Part shown: piece after piece, positions 11,815 through 25,082 of the stretch
Position numbering within the stretch: the stretch's first letter is position 1
Layout: each line of letters opens with the position of its first letter
NCBI GenBank assembly: GCA_018389105.1
Contig: JACATO010001054.1
Location: 437,001-501,000 of the forward strand
Origin: Nautilus pompilius
Lineage: Eukaryota; Mollusca; Cephalopoda; Nautilida; Nautilidae
Length of the DNA: 64,000 bases
Direction: 5' to 3'
Made by a program: the position numbers and the translations under genes
Notes under the pieces: generated by a model
Database searches by the model: none
Told to the model about the DNA's origin: nothing
The model's input: the letters and a program-made list of their open reading frames with translations, nothing else

Positions 11815-13569
11815 ATCCATTCGTATGATTCCGCACATTTTGTCAGCTCAACATCCAGTGAGTCCAGAATCAGGAGGAATGTGTCTACCTTGAATTCTTT
11901 GCTTTTGTCGAGAAGTACCACTTTTGCTGGTCCATCATATCTTGTAAGACGTACACTTCGCATTCCTTTACGTTTGCTCCCTTCTCTATAATCCAAATCT
12001 GGGCACCTGCATTTGGCTTTTAGTTCATAATCATTGAATTTCCTGAAGATAAGATTTCAGAGATTTAAGCAGTTTCATAGCAACCAGTGTATCCACATCT
12101 TTTGATTGTAGAACCTTACTGGTTTTATGCACTTTCGAGAATATCATTCCACAGAATTGTCAGAATAACAGTCTCGAGATGATCCATTTTCTTGCTTAAT
12201 CCACCTGCATCGCATCTTATGTTTATTTCTTGGTCAATGTCTGCCGATAGATTATCCAGCGCATTTTTGATTTTCTCAAAACCTCCATGCAGTACAGTAA
12301 CAGCATCAAAATGCGCCGACCATCTTGTGTCTGCCAGATGTTTAATCACTGCATAATCTTTTCCCAAGGATAACGTCAGAACATTCCAACGATGCGTGGA
12401 ATCTGAGAAAAATGCGTACAATCACTGAACAAAGTCAAAAAAAAAGAGACTACCTGTTGACCGCACTCTGCCGCTTTCAATCCTACTAAGTTCAGGCTGT
12501 GCCCAGCACAAGGGACACAAATGGCAAATTCATTCAGTTGATGGATTTGCACTTGTAATCCTGTGTAGCATCCTGACATATTTGCGGCATTGTTATGAGA
12601 TTGACCGCGGCAGTTTGATAATGGAATGTTATTTTCATTTAGGAAATCTACAACAGTGTTGGCTAAATTTTTTGCGCCATGAGAAAATATGGGGATGAAC
12701 TTCAGAAATTGTTCTACAGGTACATAGCCAAGAATATACCGCATTGTAAATGTAAATGTTAGTTGATCAGTGTGCGAGATGTCTGGAGTGTAATCAACAC
12801 TTATTGAGTAATACTTAGATTTTTTCATTTCAAGAAGAATATCACAAATTACACATTGTCCCATTAATTCAATGAATTCTTCACAAATGTTTGCCGATAG
12901 ATAGGATGGGTTCCCCTTTCCTGCGTTTCCGTACACACTGAGATGCTCTTCCAAAAATGGGTCATATTCACTCAAAAGTTCAAGTATACCTAGAAAGTTT
13001 CTGTTTTTTGTTGACCCAATAGTTTGATTATCTCCACAAAGTGCCAGCCCTCTGGAGGCAAGGAATTGAATGACAGAAACCACATGCGTCAGTACTTTAT
13101 GCCAGTAATCCATTTCTGAACGATGATGTTTAATCAATGCATAATCCACACAACCATTTTCTTTCTGTCGAATAGAGTATGCCATCATGCATCTGTGATG
13201 TTCTTCATTTTCGTGTTCTAAAATAAGATTGCTGTGTTTCCAATCATTAAATCCTAATGTAGCAAAATGGAATGGTGTTTCTTTCTTGGACAATAAGCGA
13301 CATGCAAAGCAGTATAAACAACCTTGAGATGGTGAATAGAGTAGCCATTCATGTTTAATAGATTCACCGTTCCGCAATTGACGTTTGAACACTGTCTTTG
13401 ACAAATACCTCATCTGCGTTAGACAATAAGTCACAATCATGATGTTGGCCCATTACGTATCCAGTAATCCACTGTACTAGCATTCTTAGTGTTCCATAGT
13501 CCAGCATCTGTCACAAGGAGAATCATATTCTCAGTTGCCCTTACTCCGTGTATTTCTTGTGGGTTAGAT
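11815..13569 (-). pseudogene. hAT-Z transposase core (ZMYM1-like, DUF4371 type)
   Basis: Minus-strand sequence with KHEWLLYSPSQGCLYCFACR (TTF-type finger), GFNDWKHSN, the D1 region KYYSISVDYTPDISHTDQL (siblings of this family have D-x-T-x-D), RGQSHNNAANMSG (the second acidic region of DUF4371 hATs, with D apparently changed to a Q-S-H context), AGHSLNLVGL and LADTRWSAHFDAV. A frameshift lies near 12400. After that the frame continues to GMRSVRLTRYDGPAK and ends at about 11812. The C-terminal dimerisation domain is absent. Known relatives are the zinc finger MYM-type 1-like transposases; this is a broken copy. Confidence 0.78.
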
Positions 13570-13876
13570 CAGGCATGTCAAAATGAGGGTCACATGGGTC
13601 ACGTGTATTGTCATGAGGGCCACACGACAACCAATTGCACACATTACAACTAATTGAAGTCATTTAATAAAATTTATTGCAGAATATTTTTGTTACTTAA
13701 ATTTAGAAACAAAGAATGTGCATACAAATGTTTTAGCAGCATTCATGAACACAAAGTAATGAAGTAGTTTGACAAAAAATAAAATTTTAAATGGCAACAT
13801 ATACTTGCAGTTTACAACAGCAACAAATACATTGTACAAAAATTACAACAGTTCAAAACTGAACATTTATTTGCTA

Positions 13877-14336
13877 CTATTCAGTCATTTTTAGTTTTTT
13901 GTCCTGAGGCTTGACACACCTTTTTTGCTGACAATTTTTGGTATGTCTGTGCAGTTTGACTTTGATCAGAGATGACAAGTGTTGATCAGTCAGCCTTGTT
14001 CTCTGAGAAGTTTTTGTTGATTTCATGAAGGAAAATAACTGTTCACACACACAGGTAGAACCAAACATTGCCATAATCTTTGTGGCAAACTTTCTGAAGT
14101 TTTTAAACTCTTCAGGAAGGTATGAAAAGAAACCAGGTATCCCCACTTCAAGATACTTTGCTCTGTGTAGAATCCGACTGCATTTCTAATAGTTCCATCT
14201 GCAGGCTTTCTTCTGCCTTGGCAACATCAAAGGTGAATGGTGCAGAGAATAATGCAAACTGATGTTCAAAAGATGAGAAATTACTAAATCTTTCCTGAAA
14301 TTCCTTTGACAACAATTCCAGGTGACTGTCATACTT
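13877..14336 (-). pseudogene. hAT-J transposase, C-terminal part
   Basis: Reads SHLELLSKEFQERFSNFSSF, then FALFSAPFTFDVAKAEE, a shift near 14150, then FRKFATKIMAMFGSTCVCEQ and LFSFMKSTKTSQRTRLTDQH. The last part is the hAT dimerisation (hATC) region, where CEQ carries the catalytic Glu. It continues directly from the part at 42839-43604. GTF2IRD2-like clade. Confidence 0.85.
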
Positions 14337-15033
14337 TTTTTTCCTCCTTTTTTTGGTGTGGTGCTAAAGTTGGGGGGGGTGTTTGTGAAGTTGCATATGT
14401 GTGTTTGGGAGCTGGGTCAGTTCCACGACCGGCCGCTACAGCTGTTTACAAGTGAGGCCTTATTTCGACCTGTGTATTGTGTGAATGTTCCTCAATGTAG
14501 CAAGAGCAGCGGACTACCCAACTCCTTTGTATTGCACGGCAGGAGGGGTAGGTTTCTCCAGGCTGAACTCTCTATAACAGAGTTTTCTCTGTGTATCCTT
14601 GAACTGAGAGGAAAAGTTTGGGCCACTGTTTATTTTTAAAATTTCGAATTGGAAGTATAGGATGGGGTAGGTTCTATTTTTATTTTTGTAAGTTGATGGA
14701 TGGAGACATGTTCTCCCTCCGTTTTCTGATCTTTATTAGTCCTCCCTTGTAGGGGTATCACAGATTCCCGTGGTTCTTATTAAGAGAAGAAAACAAATGA
14801 TCTTTATGATCATTGTTTTATCCCATGTAGGGGGACCAAAGGTTCCCTAGTTGGTGGTCAAGCTGGGAAGTAGCCCGACTGTTGTGGTGATTGTCATCAC
14901 GACGGCCGGTGCCCCATTCCACATCACTTTTAATTCTTGAATCTTCTTAAGCTGTTAAATGGACTTCTGTGTGTGGAGTTAAATGAAGAAAGAATCATGG
15001 TTAGTCCATTGGGGGATTATTTGGGATGGAGTA
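14337..15033 (-). other. LINE T 3' UTR, distal part
   Basis: Non-coding sequence from the T-rich run (the A-rich tail of T on the minus strand) to the Tigger-U insertion at a TA. No open frame of note. The other part of the UTR is 17446-17864, which contains a purine-rich run of gaaag/gaaga units at about 17690-17760. Confidence 0.6.
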
Positions 15034-17445
15034 CAGACAAACCTCTCATCAACGGAGTAATAGGGGGGAGGGGTGGTCCGTTAAAGCCGATTGTCCGTAG
15101 ATGGGAAGGGATTATTTTTGAGTCATAAAACCACTATAGTAACTATCAGTAGTTATGATCATGATGTAAATAATATAAACGTGTATATATGGCATAAATA
15201 AATATATACTGTATATATACAGTACTAAAAAATACAGTATGACACTTACGTAGAATAGCATCGATAGTGCTCTATCTCTCAAAGGGAATAATATTAATAT
15301 ATACGGTTAAAAAAATACAGTAACATTACATTTATTATAAATATTAAAATGTACACTATAGTGGAAATGGAGTTTTTTTTCTGCAGTGATCACATAGTGG
15401 TGACTCAGGTTGGTTTATTATTCTGAGTCCGAGAAGCTAGAAAGTTCCTCTGAAGCACTGCTGGTGGCTACTACAGGTATTTGTGCAGTGCTAGTGCTTG
15501 GGGTGCTCTGGTCAGGTGTTGGAGAGACGGTTGGGGTGGGTTTAGGTTTAAGAAATGAATCCAACATTAATTGCTTTCCACAAGTATACTGTTCACGAAT
15601 TATTAATTCTCTTAATGTCCGGAGGTGTTGATGATAAGCTTGAATGGAAGAATTATCTGTTGTATTAACGAATTGTAAGAGAGTGTCAATGGAATCTCAT
15701 ATTCGAGACATTTTTGGTTTCACTACCACCTCTTCCTCCGAGTCACTGGAGCTCTCTACTGAATCTTCACCAGCCAGAACTGATTCTGCTATTTCCTCCA
15801 TGGAAAGAACTTGGTAATCGGGATCGGCATCGTTCTCTTCAAGCCAATTTTCGATATCATTAAGATTAACATCTTTTTCTCCAGCATATGATAAAACTTT
15901 GTGAAAATCCTTTGGTTCGAAACCTTCAAAGTCCAGTTCAGGATCTTCACCCATCATTAATTTTTTCCAAGATTTAGAGAGAGTTGTCATTTTGACATCT
16001 TTCCAAGCTGACGCAAAATTGTAGATACCAGATTTCAGATTATAGTTTTTAATATTGTTTACTGTTCGCTGTCCTCTTGTGTTTCCTTTCATATCTTCCT
16101 CTTCCTTGATGACCACTAAGACTTCATCTAGATATTTACGCTGATAATGCCGTTTACATGACACAATCACTCCTTGATCCATTGGCTGGATTAATGAGGT
16201 TGTGTTGGGTGGAAGGAAAATTGCACGGATTCTACCGTCTGCGCTTACGAGTTTTTCTGCGTTCGGATGTGCTGGTGCATTGTCAAGGACAAGAATAGCC
16301 TTAATATCTTCAGGGGCAATATGCAATACTTCCTCTTGAAAATTTCGCACTTCAGGAATGAAATGATTAAAAAACCAATCATAAAAAATGGCACTATTGA
16401 GCCAAGAGTTTTTTGTGTTGTAATACACAACTGGTAACTTGTTTATGCAGTCCTTGAGACAACGTGGCTTAGCTGCCTTCCCTACAACTACAGGCTTGAG
16501 GCGGTGGGTTCCCAATGCATTCACCCCCAATAGAGCAGAAACTTTGTCCTTGCTGATTTTTTTGCCTGGAACTTTGTATTCATGCTTAAGTGCCTGGGTA
16601 TTTCTTGGTAGAGAACGCCAAAACAAAGCAGTTTCATCTGCATTGTAAATCTGTGACAATTGTAGATCTTTCTTTATAAGTTCATTAAATTTCAGTCTGA
16701 ACGGTTCAACAGCACTAATATCTGCACTACCAGCTTCTCCATGTTGCACTTTGTTTTGAATTCCATGACGATTACAAAATCGCCATAGCCAACCATCACT
16801 AGCTTTAAATGAATTAATTCCCAGTTTGCGTGCTAATTTGTTGGCGGCATTAGCAATCTCCGTCCCCCGAACGTTCACGTGCACTGATCAGTGTTGAACG
16901 TACCACTTGTATACCGCTTCCTCCAGTTCCTTACTTTTAGGAACTTTCATATGCTTACGCTTACGAACAACACCTTTCCCATCTTAGCATGGATTGACTT
17001 CAAACTTCACTGCATAACTTCTGAGTTTATCCTTAGCTTTGCATATGTCACTATCTGTTTGTTTCTTTACACCATATTCCTCGCACACTTTTGCAACCGA
17101 AACTCCAGCCTCTAAGTTCTTAAGAAGCTCTAATTTATCACTGATACTTAGGTATGTATGCTCCCGTTTTACACTTTCCTTCTGCTTCGATGACATGATG
17201 AGGGCTGAACAATTAATATATTAATCAAATATCGAAAATAATATATTTCTCACAGCTACTTTCTCACGCACGCGCTAATGTATCGTACTGTATGTTGTTT
17301 ACAATTGAAAGGCCCGCCAACGCCGCCAAGCGGTCACTTTTCGAACTAATGAAATACATTGCTGACGATTTGGAAGTGTTTTTTTTTTTTTTGCCTGCAG
17401 ATTTTGTCCATTGCATCCGAAGTCCGTTGATGGGGGGTCTGTCTG
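15034..17445 (-). mobile_element. Tigger-U: complete 2.4-kb pogo-group transposon
   Basis: Left end cagacaaacctctcatcaac, right end gttgatggggggtctgtctg. They match as inverted repeats with few changes and sit between TA dinucleotides (15032-15033 and 17446-17447). The length of 2412 bp is typical for Tigger1-type elements. The 3' non-coding part holds a perfect 18-bp palindrome at 15207-15224. Inserted in the LINE T 3' UTR. Confidence 0.92.
15697..17196 (-). pseudogene. Tigger-U transposase (TIGD/jerky-like), two in-frame stops
   Basis: Start MSSKQKESVKREHTYL at 17196. An N-terminal pogo helix-turn-helix (SDKLELLKNLEAG...VAKVCEEYGV) comes first, then a second CENP-B-type DNA-binding region ending NKLARKLG and DGWLWRFCNRHGI, then the DDE core. 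Catalytic candidates are YNADETALFW, LVLDNAPAHP and QPMDQGVIV. The tail is acidic (EDSVESSSDSEEE). All 500 codons stay in one frame. The only visible breaks are TAA near 16985 and TGA near 16887. The enzyme would cut the element out at TA sites. Confidence 0.9.
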
Positions 17446-17864
17446 TACTTTACAAATAAATAGAGGCTTACACTGAAGAAGGGGAGGGGTTGGGATGTTA
17501 TTAATATTATTTTGGCAAAGATTAATTATTTATGGTAAAGAAATTCATGATATGAATTTACATACAAGTATGAGGATTGGCATATAAGTCCAAAGATAGG
17601 AACTCTTGGAAAGAGTTATTAAAATCCGAATAGTATCCTATATGAAGAAGGATTTATTAAATCAATTAATGTATGCTTTAAATATAAATGAGAGAAAGAA
17701 AGAAAAATAGAATAGAAGGGAAATAAAAGGAAAGAAGTGAGAAGAAGAAGAGAAAGAAAGATTCTTCTGTTTCAGGAAGCTAAGTTGTCTTCATCTGAAA
17801 GAAAAGGATTAAAATTATACATAACAAGGAAGGAAGGGGTTGACTCAGGGTGGTTGGTCTAAGG

Positions 17865-20450
<2,586 letters not shown>

Positions 20451-20549
20451 GTCTAAGGTGATGTTTGAAGGTGGTGAAATGTCAGAATGTAGTTGTAATT
20501 GTTTTTGTGTATATATCCTAAGGCATTATTAATAAGCCAAATGGATGAA

Positions 20550-20998
20550 TAGGTTAGTCTGTCATTTATACTAGATTTCATGACTATATTTTTGTTGTAA
20601 CCAATTGGTTACGTAGTTTTGAAATAGGTGTTTTGTTGAGGTAGGTTGACCGCCTTCTAAAGCCTTCCGGCTACCCCAAACTATCCGCTGAGCGGTAAAG
20701 ACCAGAAAGTTCGAAAGACAGTCCTTTTTAGTTCTATTGTTAAAACCAAAGATGCGCCAGAATGAAGTAAGTTTGTTCTGGGGACTTTTAATTTTGAAGA
20801 TCAGGTCTCAGACTAGGCACCATAATTCAATATTCATCAAACATGAGAATAAGCAATGGATTGCCGTTTTGTCGTTCTCGTGACAGGCGAGGCATTTTGG
20901 AGAATTTATTAGTTTCCATTTATGTTTGTTCTCCCTTGTGGGAAGAACATTCCTTAGTAATTTCCAGTGGATGTCAGAAGTATATGCATCCACTAGGC
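20550..20998 (-). pseudogene. LINE T ORF2 C-terminus with zf-RVT-like zinc finger
   Basis: Reading continues from 25083 across hAT-F and G into LVDAYTSDIHWKLLRNVLPT, then CLACHENDKTAIHCLFSC, a C..C...H...C finger like the zf-RVT domain after the RT of L1/Tx1 LINEs. After a shift near 20810 it ends with FWRIFGFNN and FTAQRIVWGSRKALEGG, the usual C-terminal tail. Confidence 0.8.
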
Positions 20999-22529
20999 CA
21001 GGGGTCACCAAACATTTTTCACAGTGGGCCGGATAACTGAAAGAATGACGAGCACGGGCCGCATAATCATTCTTTTCAATATTTGCAAGCCAGAATGAAA
21101 GCTCTGGGAAAAAAGACGAAACACTAAGTTTAGCATTCCATGTTAATCATTGGTTAGTGGCGTGCAATGCACAAAAAACAAAGACAACCAACATATTTAT
21201 TTACTAAAAAGTTATCAAAGAAGGTGACGTTAGCAAAAATATAGTTACATCAGACCTAGTGTGCACATATCCGAATCTTACAAACTAAGCAGCAAAAAAG
21301 ATTAGTGAGATTTGTGAAACTGACGTTTGGCTTTCAAGATATCATCAATGTCTGGTTTGGAATTGCTGCATCCAATCAAGAGAATTGCTTTCAAATGTTC
21401 ATCAGTCAATCTCGTTCGATGTGTTGACTTCACATACATCATTTTTGAAAATGTTTGCTCACAGACATAAGTTGTTCCAAACAATGATGCCATACCAGCA
21501 GCAAATTTCTTCAATTTCGGAAACTCAACATCAGGTAAAAAGCGGTAAAATTCAACAAGTTTTCCTTCTCTGTGCTTCTCTTTCAACAAGTCATTTGCTT
21601 GCAAATCAATGAGCTCCAACTGTAGTTCAACTGGCACATCATCAAGGTTACAATCAAACGGATTCTGGAACAGAAGAATGTCACTCTCAATTCTGTCGAG
21701 ATCTGCAAATCTCTCCAAAAATTGCTTCTTCAAGTCACAAATAATCTTTTTAGGAAAATCGAGGTTGACATCTTCAGCAATTGTAGCGCAAAACTCTTTG
21801 AAACAGTGAAAATGAGAGAAGTTTTCTCCTTCCAGTTGTGCTTCAAACAATGACAGCTTTCTCCGAAATCCTTTGATGATTCTGTAGAGATCACAGACGA
21901 GGTTATCCTTTCCCTGAAGTTTCAAGTTCAGTTCATTCATGTGGGATGTAATGTCGACCAAAAATGACAACTTTGACAGCCAGGTAGGATCTGACAGCTG
22001 TGGATCAGCTCTATCCTTTTCAGTGAGAAAAACATCTATTTCATTTCGGAGCTTGTAAAAACAAAACAGGACTTTACCGCAGCTGAGCCACCTTACTGCT
22101 GTGTGATAAGGCAAGTCACAGAAATCAGAATCAATTTCTTCAAGAAAAGCCTGGAACTGACGGTGATTGAGTGTGCTCTTTCAAAACGGCAACACTTTCG
22201 CTGCATACCACGCAACTAGCTTTCTGGTCCTTTGTTTCCACAAAGAAGTACTTTACTCCCCATTCTTCATTGAAAACGCAACACTCGGCGTCCACTTTTC
22301 TTTTCTTTGTAGCCATAATAAAGGGTGAAGAAAAACAGCCTAGAGACCAGCTCGATTAACACCTTGACCAGTGAATTTTTCTGAGCCTTCTTGCCCATGA
22401 TGTGTCAATTATTCATGAAAAAATTTAATTTCACAACATCTCATGTTCCATCCGTTTTATCACACAAATGCAAGTACCGTCGGCGGGCCTGATGAACTGA
22501 CGTCGCGGGCCGCAGTTTGGTGACCCCTG
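20999..22529 (-). mobile_element. hAT-F: internally deleted hAT; right flank displaced by G
   Basis: Left end CAGGGGTCACCAAAC, right end gtttggtgacccctg. The left octamer is cactaggc (20991-20998). On the right only cac follows directly, because element G is inserted 3 bp into the duplication. After G the octamer cactaggc is complete (25080-25087). At 1.5 kb it is about half the length of its relatives. Inserted in LINE T ORF2. Confidence 0.93.
21302..22316 (-). pseudogene. hAT-F transposase with large internal deletion
   Basis: Start MATKKRKVDAECCVF at 22316, BED finger CVVCSESVAVLK, then a direct jump to HRQFQAFLEEIDSDF. The D1 and D2 regions (about 250 residues) are gone. The rest is well preserved: TAVRWLSCGKVLFCFYKLRN, TSHMNELNLKLQGKDNL and GTTYVCEQTFSKMMYVKS, ending KRQFHKSH. 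The deletion also shifts the frame, so only the BED finger part would be made from this start. GTF2IRD2-like clade. Confidence 0.87.
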
Positions 22530-22532
22530 CAC

Positions 22533-25074
22533 TAGGGTGGTCCAAAAAACTGAAAATGATAATTCTTTCTCTCCACAGGGCTAATTTTATTACACTTCAT
22601 GAAAAGGAATTACATGCAAAATTTCGTCTCTCTATCTCATCATTTAGGGGTCGCCCCATTTTTTACTTTTTCGTCATCAGGTTGGTCTTTGAGGGTGTCG
22701 GAATGGCCATTCGGTGTTCGTGAACGAGACGGAAGATGAATTGCTTCTGATCCTCATCCTTCGTCAGCGTCGCATTGTACGCCTCTGCCAGGGCCACTCC
22801 ACGTTCAGCTGCGTCGTTCACCACTCTCAGGCTTTTGGCTCTGGCCTGAAAGTCCTCGTACAGCTTGTCGCCCTTCCAAGTCAAAGGATCCATCTGCAGG
22901 AAGCCCTGCTTCGCTTCCTGGGCTCCGCCTTTCTTCAGGACGTCAAAAACACGATACGACCTTTTGGTGAAGAAGGCATCAAGGCGGATGTCCCGTGTGT
23001 CTTTGATTTTTGCCCGGCGTGGGTGATCTTCAATCGGATTTTCCGTCTTCATCCGGGTCACGCAGTCAGCCTTCATCTTGTCTGGAACCCGGTCGTCCAA
23101 CAGGGAAAAGCCGACCAAGTCTTCCGCCAAGTACCAGAGATGCCGTTGGAGGGCATTGCTCGCGGTTGCAGCGACGTTTATCTTGTTTGTGTACTTCTGG
23201 AGTTCAGTCAGCATCATGATGTCGTTGTGTGGGGCGTGGGATGACAGAGGAGCTTCGTGCCAAAAGCGGACATACACCAGGGCAATGAACAGCGCCATGA
23301 CAGTCACATTCCGCTCCTCTCGTTTCGTTGTCTTGAACTGGTGTCGGAACAGGAACATTTTGAGGCAGTAGATGCCCTTTGACATCCACCTCGCGTGGTG
23401 GATGGCACCAGGGGCACGAAACGATGGTTGAGTCGTTGTGCCCCCTCCGAGGAACAGGGCTGCGAGCTGCAAGAACTCGAAGTAGTCCTCGCGCGGACAC
23501 TTCGTTGGATCAGCCAGGGCAGATGCCAGGTAATCCTTCATCTGGGAGCGGAGCTGCTCCAGATGTCCTTCGAAGAGGGTATCCTCAGCCACTGTGTACC
23601 CTTGCTGGTTGATGGTCGGCCACTCCTTCTGGAAACGCTTGAAAAGGGCGACTTCCGGACCTCCAGTGTCCCCAAAGACGACTCGAAAGACGTCAGAGAG
23701 AACAATCTCCAACACATGATGGCGGCATGCCAACATCGCCAACTCCCTTCCAAGACCTTCTTCGATCCGGGCGCATGCGCCCTTGTGGAGGCCAGTGTTG
23801 CTTGCAGTTGTATCGAAGACCAATCCGACTACTTCATCGCGAATCTTCCAAGACTCAAGCAATTCCAGACACGCTGCAGCCTGAGCTTCTCCAGTACTTC
23901 GTGCAGCGCTTGGAATACCCAGCAACTTCTCGAATCCTTGACCGGTTACCAGAATCGCAACCCTCTCCACTGTCTTCCCTCCCATCTCCTGCAGCATTTT
24001 CCCATCCCAATGCAGGAGAAGGGGACCAGCTGCGTGAAACTTCTTCCGTGCTTCTTCATCTTGGATTTGGCGTGTGTGACTACGCGACCGCCGTATAGAA
24101 CTTCGGGACAACGTCAGATCAGAAATATCGTGGCCCAGGGCTTGTGCAACAGCGCCAGTGACGAACGCAGCACCACGATCTGGGAGATTGACTCTATCTA
24201 AGGCGCCGACGACTTCAGGAGATGTGAAGATGTTCTTGGGCCTCTTTGCAGGAGAACCAGATGTACAGGCAGAAGTTGAAGGTCGGTAGTCGTCATCAGC
24301 CTGTGACTCCTCCGACGATGTGGAGCTGGAACTGAAGGCAGCAGCGGCCCCTTGAACTTTGACCTCTCGTTCGTCGTATCTCCGCTTGAGAGCAGCTTCT
24401 TGCTCATTTCTCTTCCCACGCCTGGCCTCGACTCCAGATTTCTTTGCGTCGATCCCTGCAATGCTGCACGAGAAGACGTCCTCACGCTGCATCTTGAGGA
24501 ACTCCCTGTCTTCTTCGTTGGTCATGGTCTGGAGGGCATCGCTTGTGGCAACATCAAAGAGATCCTGAAGGTCATCCAGGAACATCTTCTCCTTGACACG
24601 GTCCGACTCTCGCCCACGAGTCCGGTGTTTCTTGAGCGCTTGGTATTTGTCGTGGGTTCCTCGAAGTTTCCTGACGCAAGCATCCACCCGCTGTGTCGGT
24701 ATCCTGGCCCTCTCCCATACGGTGAGGACCTTGCCACATGCCAAGTTCAGGCCTTCCATGACGGTCTTCTTTTCCACGACGTGATGGAACAGGTACAATG
24801 ACAGCACATCCCGCTTTCTTGGAAGTCGGGCACATGACAGGGAATCAACAGGCTTCCCGAGAAGCCAACACTCGGGGCTCGAACGATTACTGGTTGCCAT
24901 ATCCTGAAAATAAGAAGAAAAATGAAAAGATTAAAAGTGGGGCGACCTCTAAATATCATTGTATTGTGATGAAATTTTGCACACAAGGAGAAAAATGCAA
25001 CACGAAAACAATCAGTGGTGTGGAGAAAGGATCAGTGCACTATGAAATTTTACACCCCGTTCTGGACCACCCTA
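22533..25074 (-). mobile_element. Element G: intact TAGGG-ended transposon
   Basis: Ends TAGGGTGGTCCA and its inverse TGGACCACCCTA (one base differs inside: ccaaaa against ccagaa). Both sides carry the octamer ccctgcac (22525-22532 and 25075-25082). Size 2542 bp with one open gene filling most of it. TAGGG fits the YARNG start of hAT ends, and 8-bp duplications are hAT-like. It landed on the right terminus of hAT-F. Base composition is clearly more GC-rich than the neighbouring DNA. Confidence 0.93.
22663..24900 (-). CDS. G transposase-like protein, 745 aa, fully open
   Basis: One uninterrupted frame, MATSNRSSPECWLLGK to the end. I cannot assign it to a named family. Visible layout: N-terminal helical region with LPRKRDVLSLYLFHHV (about 26-41), a Ser/Asp-rich linker (188-215), HWDGKML (D299), VGLVFDTTASNTG (D363), ACRHHVLE (C392, H394, H395), PGAIHHARWMSKGIYCLK (498-514), DIRLDAFFTKR and VVNDAAERGVAL (E699). 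The order Asp, Asp with a following CxxH, RW, then a late Glu resembles hAT transposases, so I infer a divergent hAT-type enzyme. There is no BED finger. Open, GC-rich and with perfect duplications, it is probably the youngest insertion in LINE T. Elements N and Q share the motif order. Confidence 0.85.
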   Translation of the reverse strand: MATSNRSSPECWLLGKPVDSLSCARLPRKRDVLSLYLFHHVVEKKTVMEGLNLACGKVLTVWERARIPTQRVDACVRKLRGTHDKYQALKKHRTRGRESDRVKEKMFLDDLQDLFDVATSDALQTMTNEEDREFLKMQREDVFSCSIAGIDAKKSGVEARRGKRNEQEAALKRRYDEREVKVQGAAAAFSSSSTSSEESQADDDYRPSTSACTSGSPAKRPKNIFTSPEVVGALDRVNLPDRGAAFVTGAVAQALGHDISDLTLSRSSIRRSRSHTRQIQDEEARKKFHAAGPLLLHWDGKMLQEMGGKTVERVAILVTGQGFEKLLGIPSAARSTGEAQAAACLELLESWKIRDEVVGLVFDTTASNTGLHKGACARIEEGLGRELAMLACRHHVLEIVLSDVFRVVFGDTGGPEVALFKRFQKEWPTINQQGYTVAEDTLFEGHLEQLRSQMKDYLASALADPTKCPREDYFEFLQLAALFLGGGTTTQPSFRAPGAIHHARWMSKGIYCLKMFLFRHQFKTTKREERNVTVMALFIALVYVRFWHEAPLSSHAPHNDIMMLTELQKYTNKINVAATASNALQRHLWYLAEDLVGFSLLDDRVPDKMKADCVTRMKTENPIEDHPRRAKIKDTRDIRLDAFFTKRSYRVFDVLKKGGAQEAKQGFLQMDPLTWKGDKLYEDFQARAKSLRVVNDAAERGVALAEAYNATLTKDEDQKQFIFRLVHEHRMAIPTPSKTNLMTKK

Positions 25075-25082
25075 CCCTGCAC

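Noticed and set aside
15207-15224. Perfect 18-bp palindrome as a regulatory site
   Set aside because: It is alternating TA-rich sequence in the Tigger-U 3' region, easily formed by chance; no context supports a function.
23395-24201. Long plus-strand open frame (268 codons) within element G
   Set aside because: It lies opposite the intact 745-codon G gene, has low-complexity content and no recognisable motif. It is a shadow of a GC-rich coding strand.
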